The notes under the pieces: generated by a model | The model's database searches: none | What the model saw: only the letters and a program-made list of their open reading frames with translations | Told to the model about the DNA's origin: nothing | Program-made: the position numbers and the translations under genes | Origin: Alteromonas sp. KC3 | GTDB taxonomy: Bacteria; Pseudomonadota; Gammaproteobacteria; Enterobacterales; Alteromonadaceae | NCBI RefSeq assembly: GCF_016756315.1 | Contig: NZ_AP024235.1 | Span: 2,356,001 to 2,420,000, forward strand | Direction of reading: 5' to 3' | DNA length: 64,000 bases | In this document: piece after piece, positions 19,408 through 29,111 of the stretch | Position numbering within the stretch: position 1 is the stretch's first letter | Layout: the number at the start of each line of letters is the position of its first letter

Positions 19408-20685
19408 ATGGCAGATCAGAAAGCCATTCTTAAAGCCGGCGGTAAGGAAATCGAGCTTCCTATCTTGTCTGGCACCGAAGGACAAGATGTAATTGATGTT
19501 CGTACGCTTGGCCAACACGGCTATTTCACGTACGACCCAGGTTTTATGGCGACAGGATCTTGCGAGTCAGCAATTACCTATATCGATGGCGCACAAGGTG
19601 TACTTCTACACCGCGGGTTCCCTATTGAAGAACTTGCACGCGACGCTGACTACTTAGAAGTATGCCACATGCTACTTCACGGTGACGCACCAACGAAAGA
19701 GCAGTACGCAGAATTTAAAGACACTATCACACGTCACACCATGGTACATGAGCAAATTAACATGTTCTTCCATGGTTTCCGCAACGACGCCCACCCTATG
19801 GCGATGCTTTGCGGTACTGTTGGCGCAATGTCGTCTTTCTATCATAGCGATCTTGACGTATCAAACGAAGAACAACGCATTCGCAGCGCACATCGCTTAA
19901 TTGCGAAAATGCCAACGCTTGTTGCTATGTGCTACAAATACAACATCGGTCAGCCGTTTGTATATCCAAGAAACGACCTAAGCTATGCAGCTAACTTCCT
20001 GAACATGATGTTCTCTGTTCCTGCAGAAGAATACCAAATCAGCCCAGCTGTTGAACGCGCTATGGACCGTATCTTTACGCTTCACGCTGACCATGAGCAA
20101 AACGCATCAACGTCTACAGTACGTCTAGCAGGCTCTTCAGGTGCTAACCCTTATGCGTGTATCGCAGCGGGTGTAGCATCACTTTGGGGCCCTGCGCACG
20201 GTGGTGCAAACGAAGCATGTCTAAATATGCTTGAAGAAATCGGCACAGTTGACCGTATTCCTGAGTTTATTGCACGTGCTAAAGACAAGAGCGACCCATT
20301 CCGTCTTATGGGCTTCGGTCACCGCGTTTACAAGAACCACGATCCACGTGCTACAGTAATGCGTGAAAGCTGCCATGAAGTGCTTAGCGAACTAAACGTT
20401 AAAGATCCACTTCTTGAAGTTGCAATGGAACTAGAAAAAATCGCGCTAAGCGACCCGTACTTCGCAGAGAAGAAGCTGTTCCCGAACGTTGACTTCTACT
20501 CTGGTATCGTACTTAAAGCGATTGGTATTCCTACCAACATGTTCACGTGTATCTTCGCACTGTCTCGTACAGTAGGCTGGATTTCACATTGGCATGAAAT
20601 GATGAGCGATCCGAAGCAAAAAATCGGTCGTCCTCGTCAGCTTTACACTGGTCATAACCAGCGTAAATATAGCCCGATTAAGTAA
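19408..20685 (+). CDS. gltA: Citrate synthase, type II hexameric form
   Basis: A 425-residue protein that condenses oxaloacetate and acetyl-CoA at the entry to the TCA cycle. The N-terminal extension ([18 protein letters not shown]) marks the Gram-negative, NADH-sensitive type. Catalytic motifs are intact: [25 protein letters not shown], and the aspartate region VDFYSGI. A strong ribosome site (GAGGAGAG) precedes the ATG. It is divergent from sdhCDAB, as in enterobacteria, and ends in a terminator. Confidence 0.98.
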   Translation: MADQKAILKAGGKEIELPILSGTEGQDVIDVRTLGQHGYFTYDPGFMATGSCESAITYIDGAQGVLLHRGFPIEELARDADYLEVCHMLLHGDAPTKEQYAEFKDTITRHTMVHEQINMFFHGFRNDAHPMAMLCGTVGAMSSFYHSDLDVSNEEQRIRSAHRLIAKMPTLVAMCYKYNIGQPFVYPRNDLSYAANFLNMMFSVPAEEYQISPAVERAMDRIFTLHADHEQNASTSTVRLAGSSGANPYACIAAGVASLWGPAHGGANEACLNMLEEIGTVDRIPEFIARAKDKSDPFRLMGFGHRVYKNHDPRATVMRESCHEVLSELNVKDPLLEVAMELEKIALSDPYFAEKKLFPNVDFYSGIVLKAIGIPTNMFTCIFALSRTVGWISHWHEMMSDPKQKIGRPRQLYTGHNQRKYSPIK

Positions 20686-20714
20686 TACTGAACTAAGTAT
20701 TATTATTGGTAGTA

Positions 20715-20742
20715 AAAATAGCGCCTGACTGGCGCTATTTTT
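20715..20742 (+). terminator. Rho-independent terminator of gltA
   Basis: AAAATAGCGCC pairs with GGCGCTATTTT around TGACT, 30 bp past the gltA stop. The next gene starts 16 bp later and its ribosome site overlaps the flank. Confidence 0.85.
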
Positions 20743-20757
20743 GTTTGAGGAGTATCA

Positions 20758-21183
20758 ATGCCCTATTCAGTCGTTATTTTAGGAGTAGCGGGTCTTATCC
20801 CATTTGTTGGGCTGCCTATAGCGTATAAGTTAGACCTAATGTCACTTGCCCAAAGTGTCGCGTATTTCGTCCAATACTCAGCAGTCTTGTTATCGTTTTT
20901 TGGTGGCATTCATTGGTGGGATGCGATAAGTAACCAACGTTATGACAAGCAAATGTACATAGCGATGTTACCAACGATTATAGGTTGGTTATGTTTAGTC
21001 TTCGCTTACGACGCAAAAGTGTTAGGTATCTTATCGTTAAGTTATGTTGGGATTCTGCTCTACGATAAATTCACGCTCAGCATGTCAAAAGATCAGATTG
21101 TCAGCTACATAAGTCTGCGTATGGCACTTACCACTGTTGTTGTGGCTACACATGCTTGGATGATATGGCTGATTTCAAGCTAA
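20758..21183 (+). CDS. DUF3429 family membrane protein
   Basis: A 141-residue protein with about four or five transmembrane segments. It has the DUF3429 features: an N-terminal GVAGLIPF and FFGGIHWWDAI in the second helix region. Start is supported by GAGGAG 7 bp upstream. Function is unknown for the family. It follows the gltA terminator on the same strand, so low-level read-through is possible but it probably has its own promoter. Confidence 0.8.
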   Translation: MPYSVVILGVAGLIPFVGLPIAYKLDLMSLAQSVAYFVQYSAVLLSFFGGIHWWDAISNQRYDKQMYIAMLPTIIGWLCLVFAYDAKVLGILSLSYVGILLYDKFTLSMSKDQIVSYISLRMALTTVVVATHAWMIWLISS

Positions 21184-21392
21184 TAAACCCACCTTAAAGT
21201 TACGCATAACCATACCAAGTAATTGATTTTAATATAACAAACATTAAAACTTGTTAATCGAATAGAAAGGGCGTGTTGTTAATTCGCCCTTCGCTAAACA
21301 CTACAAAATAAGACATGAACATAGCACAGGAATATAGTGCGAAGACGCGCAAGCAAAAGCGCTAAACAAGCGAATAAGGCGTTTTGTTCTTT

Positions 21393-21911
21393 TTACTCTA
21401 CACATTGCTCTACATAAAATTCATAAAGTACGCTGTTAACAGGAATATTATTGTGAAGGTACTTTTTTAAGTAGCAAAGCGTAGGTACGAAGTTGTTTTT
21501 CAACAGGACTTTGTCTGAAGCTCTATTATTGTCCATGACCTCAGCTTTAATGCTTATGATACCGTTACGCTTAGCTTCACTAATAAGGAATTCAACGCAT
21601 AAAGACGCCACCCCTTTACCAGTTGCCTCTTCAGACACGCGATAGCCAATTTCAGCGCATTTACTCTCTATATTTTTAAGATTTGCGCGTGCGACAATAC
21701 GATTATTTTCAATCAAGACAAAACTTAGTGCGCGATTGCACTTGGCAAGGTATTGAAGTTCGCTGATATGGTTTCCTACACCATCAAGGGAATAGAATGC
21801 GTTATCACGCGGGGCAATGTAAGTTTCGAAAAAATGCCTGTTACGATTTTCAAAATCTAAAAGCGAAAGTACGTGCTTTGGGTCAATGCGTTCAAAGTGC
21901 ATAGGTGCCAT
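21393..21911 (-). CDS. GNAT family N-acetyltransferase, RimJ/RimL-like
   Basis: A 172-residue protein with the GNAT fold: beta strands with VLIENNRIVARANL, the acetyl-CoA loop region RVSEEATGKGVASLC and a C-terminal NNRASDKVLLKNNF segment common to RimJ/RimL-type enzymes. Start at 21911 is favoured because AAGGA lies 5 bp upstream; ATG at 21902 is an alternative. Likely acetylates an amine on a small molecule or protein; substrate unknown. Confidence 0.82.
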   Translation of the reverse strand: MAPMHFERIDPKHVLSLLDFENRNRHFFETYIAPRDNAFYSLDGVGNHISELQYLAKCNRALSFVLIENNRIVARANLKNIESKCAEIGYRVSEEATGKGVASLCVEFLISEAKRNGIISIKAEVMDNNRASDKVLLKNNFVPTLCYLKKYLHNNIPVNSVLYEFYVEQCVE

Positions 21912-21987
21912 GCCTTTCCTTAGGATGCGTTACTAAATGGTAGCACGACACCATTGCACTGTCTTTCACCAACTAATATCAACACTG

Positions 21988-22842
21988 TTACGCGGTTAAC
22001 GTTCCATTTTGATAATCATTAAATGCTTGAACAATTTCTGACTGTGTATTCATTACAAATGGTCCGTATTGCACAATAGGCTCGTTTATGGGCTTACCTG
22101 TCACAACAATAAACTTTGCGTTGTCGCTAGCCGTAATATCGAGTAATTCGCCTTCACTACTTAGCACGCCAAGTTCTAAGGCTCCTAATACGGTTTTGTT
22201 TTCTCCACCATTAAGCACTATCGCCCCCTCATACACGTAAATAAAACCTACGTGACTTTGTTGTATGGGTATAGTGACACCGCCTTTATGTAAGGTCACA
22301 TCAATAAACGTAGGTGCAACTGCTGTGGTTTTAACGGGCCCTACTACGTCACCTAATACACCGGCTAATACTTTTATCGATGCATCACCCACATTCACTG
22401 TCGGAACCGTAAGCGGTGGTATGTCTTGATAATTTGGACTCGACATTTTTTCAGCTGCGGGTAGATTTACCCATAACTGAAAACCTTGCAGCAGCCCTTC
22501 TTGTTGTTCAGGCATTTCCTCATGAATTATGCCCTTACCTGCATTCATCCATTGAATACCACCCGCTTCAATAACACCTTCGTTACCCACCGAGTCTTTA
22601 TGACGCATTTTCCCTGCGAGCATATAAGTTACAGTTTGAAAGCCTCGGTGTGGGTGAGCGGGAAAACCAGCAATATATTCACCCGGCTTATCAGAGCCAA
22701 AAAAATCGAGCATGAGGAATGGATCTAAGCGCGGTAAAGCGGGTTGTCCGATGATGCGTGTTAGCGACACACCTGCCCCATCACTTGTTGCGATACCTTT
22801 TACTTTTTTGCTCAGAGTTTTGTTAACTACCTTTGCGCTCAT
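21988..22842 (-). CDS. Pirin family protein
   Basis: A 284-residue bicupin. The N-terminal cupin has the pirin metal-site pattern FPAHPHRGFQTVTYML and HEEMPE, and the C-terminal cupin follows as usual. Bacterial pirins such as YhhW can have quercetinase activity or redox-sensing roles, but the physiological role is unclear. Starts 12 bp after the glutathionyl-hydroquinone reductase-like gene, and the two likely form an operon for quinone or aromatic stress (inference). Confidence 0.9.
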   Translation of the reverse strand: MSAKVVNKTLSKKVKGIATSDGAGVSLTRIIGQPALPRLDPFLMLDFFGSDKPGEYIAGFPAHPHRGFQTVTYMLAGKMRHKDSVGNEGVIEAGGIQWMNAGKGIIHEEMPEQQEGLLQGFQLWVNLPAAEKMSSPNYQDIPPLTVPTVNVGDASIKVLAGVLGDVVGPVKTTAVAPTFIDVTLHKGGVTIPIQQSHVGFIYVYEGAIVLNGGENKTVLGALELGVLSSEGELLDITASDNAKFIVVTGKPINEPIVQYGPFVMNTQSEIVQAFNDYQNGTLTA

Positions 22843-22854
22843 TATCATTTCCCC

Positions 22855-23817
22855 TTAGTACTGTTTGTCTCTGCCGTGAGGAGACATCAAGTCCTGTTGC
22901 GGCCCAACAGGCACAACCTGCGTAGGGTTTATCATTGTGTGACTGTAATAGTAATGGCGTTTGATGTGATCAAAGTTGACCGTTTGTGCAATACCCGGGT
23001 GTTGATACAACTCTTTCATGTAACCGAATAAATTCGGATAGTCTGCAATTTGCTTTATATTGCACTTAAAATGGCCATGGTAAACTGGGTCAAATCTGAT
23101 AAGTGTAGTGAATAGCCGCCAGTCAGCTTCAGTTAGTGTACTTCCTACAAGGTAACGCTGCTTACCCAATCGTTCTTCTATTGTATCTAACGCGTTAAAA
23201 AGCGCTTCTACTGCTTCTTCATACGCGTCTTGCGAGGTAGCAAATCCTGATTTGTACACCCCATTGTTGATGTTGTGGTAAACCATGTCATTAATCGCGT
23301 CAATTTCTTCACGTAATGCCTCTGGATAATAGTCATCGTCATTTCGCGTTAGTTCATTGAAGCTTGTGTTGAAAATGCGAATAATTTCAGCTGACTCGTT
23401 ATTAACAATCGACTGCGTTTTTTTATCCCACAAAATTGGCACAGTAACCCGTGAGGTAATGTCAGGCTTTACTTTGGTGTACAACTGATGCGCGTAATCG
23501 AAACCATAAAGTTTATCGCCCGTCGCGCCGGGGTATTCATCAAATTCCCAGCCCTTGTCCAGCATGTCAGGAGACACCACAGACACCTCGATATGTGACT
23601 CTAACCCTTTTAATTTTCTAAAAATTAGCGCGCGATGGGCCCATGGACACGCCAATGAAACGTAGAGGTGATATCGCCCAGACTCTACAGGGAATTCGGC
23701 ACCTTGCTCTGTTGAAATAGTTGAGCGAAATTGTGAAGCTTGCCGTTCAAACTTTCCGCCGTTTTTACTGGTGTCGTACCATTTATCTTGCCATTTTCCG
23801 TCTACTAGTAAGCCCAT
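22855..23817 (-). CDS. Glutathionyl-hydroquinone reductase-like glutathione transferase (YqjG/PcpF type)
   Basis: From ATG 23817 (MGLLVDGKWQDKWYD) the protein has 320 residues. YVSLACPWAHRALIFR contains the catalytic cysteine of the Xi-class glutathione transferases that reduce glutathionyl-hydroquinones; the YPNLFGYMKELYQ and DPVYHGHFKCN segments are typical of the C-terminal domain. Upstream of a pirin gene with a 12-bp spacer. The six extra N-terminal residues of the longer frame are less likely. Confidence 0.9.
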   Translation of the reverse strand: MGLLVDGKWQDKWYDTSKNGGKFERQASQFRSTISTEQGAEFPVESGRYHLYVSLACPWAHRALIFRKLKGLESHIEVSVVSPDMLDKGWEFDEYPGATGDKLYGFDYAHQLYTKVKPDITSRVTVPILWDKKTQSIVNNESAEIIRIFNTSFNELTRNDDDYYPEALREEIDAINDMVYHNINNGVYKSGFATSQDAYEEAVEALFNALDTIEERLGKQRYLVGSTLTEADWRLFTTLIRFDPVYHGHFKCNIKQIADYPNLFGYMKELYQHPGIAQTVNFDHIKRHYYYSHTMINPTQVVPVGPQQDLMSPHGRDKQY

Positions 23818-23945
23818 GTCCGCTATTCCTCTCACCTTTCACTAAAATTTACTCGGTTAATTAAAGCATGTAGTAACTAGAACGTATGTTGCTTTTAAAC
23901 GGATTTACCATTCTATAAAATCTATAAAACTAGTAGCGCCTTAGG

Positions 23946-25166
23946 CTAAAGTTGTTCAACGATTGCGCGAGCTATCGGCATAGCACTGGTAGCCGCTGGC
24001 GAGGGAGCATTGCCCACGTGTAATACACGATCGGTTTGTACGAATTTAAAGTCATGCAATAACTTGCCATCGTCCGTTACTGCTTGCGCACGAATACCCG
24101 GCCGATAAAAGCTAAAGTGTTCGTGTGATACATCTGGACAATACTGCTTAACTAGTTTTGCATAACGCTTTTTACTAACAGAGGTTTGAATCTCATCAAC
24201 GACACTTTTGCGATACTGCCAAAGTAGCTTATGCAAACCGCGATAAGATAGCGTGCGGTACATTTCAGAAAACGAGGGAAAGCTTGTATACGCCTCCCTT
24301 CCTAATGCTAATACTGCATTAGGACCAACCGTGGTATATCCCCCTATCATTTTCGTTAAGTGAACGCCAAGAAATGGCATTTCAGGATTTGGTACGGGGT
24401 AAATCAGGCGCTCGCTTATATTATTGAACTGTTCACTTAGGCGATAGTAAACACCTTTAAAAGGCATAATCTTGAAATCAGGCGTTAAACCCTGAGCACG
24501 AATTAGCGTATCAGCGTACGCCCCCGCACAACACACCAGCTGATCACAACTGACATCGTATCGCGTAACGCGCTCAGAATTCTTGTCAGCACACTGGGCA
24601 AGGCCGATTTGCACGTTGTTGGGTGTTTCGTTGATATGAGCAACACGTGTAGAATAGTGAGCATCCACATTGTTGGTTTCTAATGCTGCGTTTATAAAGC
24701 TGCGGCATACTGCCGTGTAATCGGTTATTCCTGTTAGCTTCACCCAAATGGCTTCTTTACCAACGATGTTTGGCTCAAGGCGATGCAGTGTCGCTTGATT
24801 CACCCGCTCTGGTGAAAGCCCATTCTGGGTGCAATTGTGAAACAGTGTTTCCAATCGCTCAAGCTCACTCTCTTTTGTAGCCACAATGAGTTTTCCGCAT
24901 TGTTCAAAGGGTAACTTGGCTTTTGCACACCACGCTATTGTGTCATGCAAGCCTGCCACACAATATTGGGCTTTTAAAGAATTCGGAGGGTAATACACTC
25001 CGGCGTGGATCACGCCTGAGTTTCTACCAGTCTGATGTTGTGCACTGCGTGCTTCTTTCTCTATCATCAACACCGTTTTTGTTGGATTGACTTGCACAAA
25101 ATGCTTAAGCGTGGCGGCCCCTACTATTCCCGCGCCCACTATCACCAAATCATAATGTTTTCGCAT
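23946..25166 (-). CDS. lhgO: L-2-hydroxyglutarate oxidase/dehydrogenase
   Basis: A 406-residue FAD enzyme of the DAO family. VIVGAGIVGAATL is the FAD fold; TGRNSGVIHAGVYYPP is the signature of LhgO (YgaF), and RPGIRAQ near the C-terminus is the substrate-binding arginine region. It oxidises L-2-hydroxyglutarate to 2-oxoglutarate at the membrane, feeding electrons to quinone. Stand-alone here, divergent from tcdA. Confidence 0.92.
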   Translation of the reverse strand: MRKHYDLVIVGAGIVGAATLKHFVQVNPTKTVLMIEKEARSAQHQTGRNSGVIHAGVYYPPNSLKAQYCVAGLHDTIAWCAKAKLPFEQCGKLIVATKESELERLETLFHNCTQNGLSPERVNQATLHRLEPNIVGKEAIWVKLTGITDYTAVCRSFINAALETNNVDAHYSTRVAHINETPNNVQIGLAQCADKNSERVTRYDVSCDQLVCCAGAYADTLIRAQGLTPDFKIMPFKGVYYRLSEQFNNISERLIYPVPNPEMPFLGVHLTKMIGGYTTVGPNAVLALGREAYTSFPSFSEMYRTLSYRGLHKLLWQYRKSVVDEIQTSVSKKRYAKLVKQYCPDVSHEHFSFYRPGIRAQAVTDDGKLLHDFKFVQTDRVLHVGNAPSPAATSAMPIARAIVEQL

Positions 25167-25327
25167 TAATGCCCCAATTTGTTAACTATAAACACTATCC
25201 CTCACATCTAGCGTTGTAGACTACAACAGTAAAACTTGCATTATTAGCGATTTTTGCGATCATGCGCCGCAAACTCGCAGTTGTATCCTGCATAGAACCG
25301 ATTTAGCTTAAGAGTATTGAATATCAC

Positions 25328-26104
25328 ATGTCAGATGATCCGCGTTTAGGGGGCATTGTACGCTTGTATGGTGCTGAACAAACCAATAACCTCGCCAATA
25401 GCCATGTTGTAATTGCTGGTATTGGTGGTGTGGGTAGCTGGACTGCTGAAGCGCTTGCTCGTTCAGGTGTTGGCACATTAACGCTTATTGATTTAGATGA
25501 CGTTTGCGTTACTAACACCAACCGACAAATACACGCGTTGTCAGATACCATCGGCGAAGCCAAAGTTGATGCCATCGCCAAGCGAATTGCACTCATTAAC
25601 CCCAACTGTACTGTACATTGCGTTGAAGATTTTGTTACACCGGACAACGTAACAGAACTTTTTACTTCGCAACATAGCGCTGTGGTAGACGCAACTGACA
25701 GTATTCGCGCCAAAGCTGCAATGATCGCACACTGCAAGCGCAATAAAATTCCAATTGTTACTGTCGGTGGAGCGGGTGGTCAAATTGACCCTACCCAAGT
25801 AACAAAAGGCGACTTAGCGAAAACTACACAAGACCCGCTAGCAGCTAAACTGCGCAGTGAGTTAAGACGCAATTATAACTTCAGCAAAAACCCGAAGCGA
25901 CGTTTCGGTGTTGAATGTATCTATTCTACTGAGCAATTGCGTTACCCTCAGCCAGACGGCTCTGTTTGTTACAATAAATCAGCTATGGAAGGCGGAACAA
26001 GGTTAGATTGTGCCGGTGGTTTTGGTGCCGTTGTTACCGTAACTGCCACTTTTGGTATGTTTGCAGCCGCCAGTGTTATCAACCGATTAACCGGACAAAA
26101 ATAG
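25328..26104 (+). CDS. tcdA: tRNA threonylcarbamoyladenosine dehydratase
   Basis: A 258-residue E1-like enzyme that converts t6A37 to cyclic t6A in tRNAs. GIGGVGSW is the ATP-binding glycine loop, DLDDVCVTNTNRQ the ThiF-family nucleotide-binding segment, and VGGAGGQIDP the region near the conserved adenylation site. Length and C-terminal hydrophobic tail fit TcdA (CsdL). Divergent from lhgO. Confidence 0.95.
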   Translation: MSDDPRLGGIVRLYGAEQTNNLANSHVVIAGIGGVGSWTAEALARSGVGTLTLIDLDDVCVTNTNRQIHALSDTIGEAKVDAIAKRIALINPNCTVHCVEDFVTPDNVTELFTSQHSAVVDATDSIRAKAAMIAHCKRNKIPIVTVGGAGGQIDPTQVTKGDLAKTTQDPLAAKLRSELRRNYNFSKNPKRRFGVECIYSTEQLRYPQPDGSVCYNKSAMEGGTRLDCAGGFGAVVTVTATFGMFAAASVINRLTGQK

Positions 26105-26207
26105 ACATCAGCCAATAAGTTGCGCACAATAAGATAACAAGCTGTATTGGCATACTTTTTTCGCAGTATTTCGATACACCCAACAACGGTGAAAAAGGAG
26201 AAGAACA

Positions 26208-26624
26208 ATGTCACCTGAAGAGCTAAATAAACTCATGTCCGATTGCGCTAAAGATGCTGTAGTCGCTTCTTCAACGGAATTTGATATTACCTTAGACAAT
26301 TCTCCTGACAGTGTGCGCTTAGTCGATGACATTTTACTGAGTTTTATTGATAAATATCACGACCAAGCACTTGAAGACGAAGCCGTATTCACCATTTGTA
26401 ACATCTTTGGCGCGTATATCGGTGAAGTACTTAAAACACAAATTGGGGGAGAATGGGTGTACGACCAATCTAACCCTAACGCACCAACGGTGTTTCTGAA
26501 GGTAGGTGAAAACACTTATGCCTTTGCAGGCATTTGTTATGAACGTCTAGTCAACGATAGTCAAGTAAGCGTCTTTGCCTATTATGAACAAGCGCTAAAT
26601 AACCATAAATCGTTACAACACTAA
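26208..26624 (+). CDS. Conserved hypothetical cytoplasmic protein
   Basis: A 138-residue acidic protein with a strong ribosome site (AAAAGGAG, 9 bp upstream). No signal or membrane segment. The pattern GAYIGEVLKTQIGGEWVY followed by a beta-rich half resembles small uncharacterised families of the DUF3806 type, but I cannot place it firmly. It lies 104 bp after tcdA on the same strand and meets the next gene tail to tail with 6 bp between the stops. Confidence 0.75.
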   Translation: MSPEELNKLMSDCAKDAVVASSTEFDITLDNSPDSVRLVDDILLSFIDKYHDQALEDEAVFTICNIFGAYIGEVLKTQIGGEWVYDQSNPNAPTVFLKVGENTYAFAGICYERLVNDSQVSVFAYYEQALNNHKSLQH

Positions 26625-26630
26625 CGCCAA

Positions 26631-27122
26631 TTAAGACGACACATCGTCATCTTTGGGGTGAGGATTTGCCCAATCCTCTATCATCCATTTAAGGTGACGA
26701 CTGCGTGTTATTGCATACAGCGAAATGCTGTAAATCAGTAGTTTCACCCCTGTCACATATTCAAATCCCCAATGATGATGCATTGCATAGAACAACTGAA
26801 CGGCTAGCAGTGAGATAATGCCAAGCTGAGAAAGTGGGATAACCGACTTTCGCCATACAATAAGTTCTCTTTTCCACAAACGTTCACGCTGGCTAACCAG
26901 TAACAAACTCGCCAGTACGGGTAGGCTTGCTGCTAAGCCCAATCCCAAACTCTCTTTTTGAGGGTAAAAGAAGTGCAACAAAGCGTCGGTTTGGCTTCGT
27001 GAGGCTAGTGAAAATATAAACGCAAGCCAGTCAATACAAAGCAAGATGAGCAAGCTGTATAACCAACTTGGGGGAAGTATTCGACCCGATTCATCGTAGT
27101 ATTTAAGCGGCAGCTTTAACAT
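26631..27122 (-). CDS. DUF2919 (YfeZ)-like inner-membrane protein
   Basis: A 163-residue protein with four hydrophobic helices and the N-terminal pattern LPLKYYDESGRILPP of the DUF2919 family. Family function is unknown. The C-terminus is hydrophilic (HPKDDDVSS) and probably cytoplasmic. It starts 66 bp after the lipoprotein hydrolase and may share its transcript. Confidence 0.7.
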   Translation of the reverse strand: MLKLPLKYYDESGRILPPSWLYSLLILLCIDWLAFIFSLASRSQTDALLHFFYPQKESLGLGLAASLPVLASLLLVSQRERLWKRELIVWRKSVIPLSQLGIISLLAVQLFYAMHHHWGFEYVTGVKLLIYSISLYAITRSRHLKWMIEDWANPHPKDDDVSS

Positions 27123-27188
27123 GGCGTTCTAAGTTTTAATCGTATTAAGGTCTGTTAGTGTGGGGGCAATTAAACCGTTTTAAAGGTA

Positions 27189-28865
27189 TTAATTGCGAAG
27201 ATGCTCCACAATAAAATCTACCGCTTGAGGTGATTTAAAAGAATTGTGGCGAGAATTGACAATAATGGTCTCTAACGCATCAGGTGTAAATGCACTGTCA
27301 TAGTTAACAACACCATCATTGATAAGTGAACAAAGCGTTGGTGTGTCGCATTCTATTTCAGAGCTTGACCCTATAACAGCATAGGCATCTCCTTGAACGC
27401 GTTTATTGTAAAGAACATCCATAAGTGGATGTCCTGGCGCGAGTACATCTAAACTTTTAAAGCGCGTGTTTTCAATGTAGGGGCGCATACTGGGAGTGAA
27501 AATGTCGTTGCCAAGAGCGCTGACTATACCATCAAAAAGGTGGGTCAATGATACTGGCAAGCTAACTAACTTGTTGCCAATATAACCTATCGTAGAGGTA
27601 GCCAACGCGGAACCTTTATGTGGAGTATCAAGAAAAAATACCGTGTTTCGCTCAAATAATGGCGAGAAGAAAAACAACTCATCAATATCTGCCGTGCTAT
27701 ATCGTTCATAGTCTGATTTAGATACCGCAAAGGTTGCCTGCCAAAAATCACTTCCCGATTCGGTGGTCAGAAGCTTAGAGATTAGTCCCCCCATACTATG
27801 CCCTATGTAAACCGCTTCCCTTTTTAACAGTGGATTCTCCAATCTATCGAGCAATTCGTTTAATTCGCGGCGCACTTTCATTGCATTATAAAAAGGTGGT
27901 TGGCCTGTAGGGTAAAGCACATGCCATAGTTGATATCGCTCGTTCAACCACTCGTCATTTAAAATAGCTACTGACAAATAGCGCCAAACAAGCGGGTCAG
28001 AATTCAAACCATGGATCATGATAAGTGGTATTTTGGTATCTGAAAGCGGACCAATTGCGTATACACCTCGCCTTTCCTCGGCAAGGTCAGATCCAACAAA
28101 GCCTTTCCAACTCATCGCATCAATAGTGGAGTTATTAAGTAGTGCTACATAAGCAGCTGAAGGTGAGTAACGTGCAAGGTAAGCGTTGCGCCCCACCCTT
28201 ATGGTGGTCCTTTCATTAATTGGCTGTTTGCTGATTTTTATGAGTACTTCTTTGCCATCAACTTTTATACCATCGAACATCAATGTGTAACTACGGAACT
28301 CCCCTTCCTGCGGATAATAGCCCTTTAAGGTATTGTCTGTTGAGTCTACTTGTTGATGAAGATCATTTTTACGTACTACTACCGCAATACCATAGTCACC
28401 CAACACTTTTGGCTGTAGTGAAGGTTCTCGCGCTTTTATTCGGGAAGCAAAGATGATGGGGACATTTAAGTCTATTCCAGTATGAAGGTGTGCACGATCC
28501 TCTAACCCTTCAAGCTTTAAAATAAGCAATCGCATCAATGCATTGCGATGTCTTCCCAGAGCAAATTGGCGTTGAGAAAGTGAAACGTCGTCGCGCGCCA
28601 ACAGCGCATGTGTACACACTATACTATTTACAAGTCGCTCTGTGCTTTGTGGAACCACACCTAAGCAGTAGTTATAAAGGTCATCCGTAGATTTGTGAGA
28701 AAAATCTGTGACAAACTGAGGAGACTGGTTCACTGATAACGTCAAGCTATTTGGGATGGCATCAAAGTAACGACTGGTATTCCCACAGCCAGATAACATT
28801 ACTACAGCGCTTAGTAAGCACCACTTAACAAAGCGTATTAAAAGGGCTAAAGAGAAAAATTTCAT
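27189..28865 (-). CDS. Lipoprotein alpha/beta hydrolase
   Basis: A 558-residue protein with a lipoprotein signal: hydrophobic segment then LSGC lipobox near residue 27. The C-terminal half is an alpha/beta hydrolase: MIHGLNSDP (HG oxyanion motif), GHSMGG with the nucleophile serine, DTPHKGS, and NSRHNS near the end as a possible histidine site. The N-terminal 250 residues are less recognisable and may be a regulatory domain. Probably an envelope esterase or lipase; substrate unknown. Confidence 0.8.
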   Translation of the reverse strand: MKFFSLALLIRFVKWCLLSAVVMLSGCGNTSRYFDAIPNSLTLSVNQSPQFVTDFSHKSTDDLYNYCLGVVPQSTERLVNSIVCTHALLARDDVSLSQRQFALGRHRNALMRLLILKLEGLEDRAHLHTGIDLNVPIIFASRIKAREPSLQPKVLGDYGIAVVVRKNDLHQQVDSTDNTLKGYYPQEGEFRSYTLMFDGIKVDGKEVLIKISKQPINERTTIRVGRNAYLARYSPSAAYVALLNNSTIDAMSWKGFVGSDLAEERRGVYAIGPLSDTKIPLIMIHGLNSDPLVWRYLSVAILNDEWLNERYQLWHVLYPTGQPPFYNAMKVRRELNELLDRLENPLLKREAVYIGHSMGGLISKLLTTESGSDFWQATFAVSKSDYERYSTADIDELFFFSPLFERNTVFFLDTPHKGSALATSTIGYIGNKLVSLPVSLTHLFDGIVSALGNDIFTPSMRPYIENTRFKSLDVLAPGHPLMDVLYNKRVQGDAYAVIGSSSEIECDTPTLCSLINDGVVNYDSAFTPDALETIIVNSRHNSFKSPQAVDFIVEHLRN

Positions 28866-29062
28866 TGACCTACAGTGATAGTTAAAACGACATCAGAGAG
28901 CAACAACATAAAAGTATGATGAAATTTCATCCAATTTACTAGCGAATAAAGATAGAGAGTGTGCAAAATCTTGTTCGAGAAATAGGTGGTGCCCCTGCGA
29001 CCCTCACATTTCTATTCGATAAATACTTAAAGTAAACTACTGCGAAATATCTCTAGTTACTG

Positions 29063-29068
29063 TATAAT
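29063..29068 (+). promoter_or_regulatory. Candidate -10 box for rimO
   Basis: A perfect TATAAT lies 44 bp before the rimO start in a 246-bp gap. No good -35 match is seen at 17 bp, so this is a weak prediction. Confidence 0.45.
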
Positions 29069-29111
29069 CCGCGGCCATTTTATGCACAGTCATTTACGGG
29101 TGATATTTTAG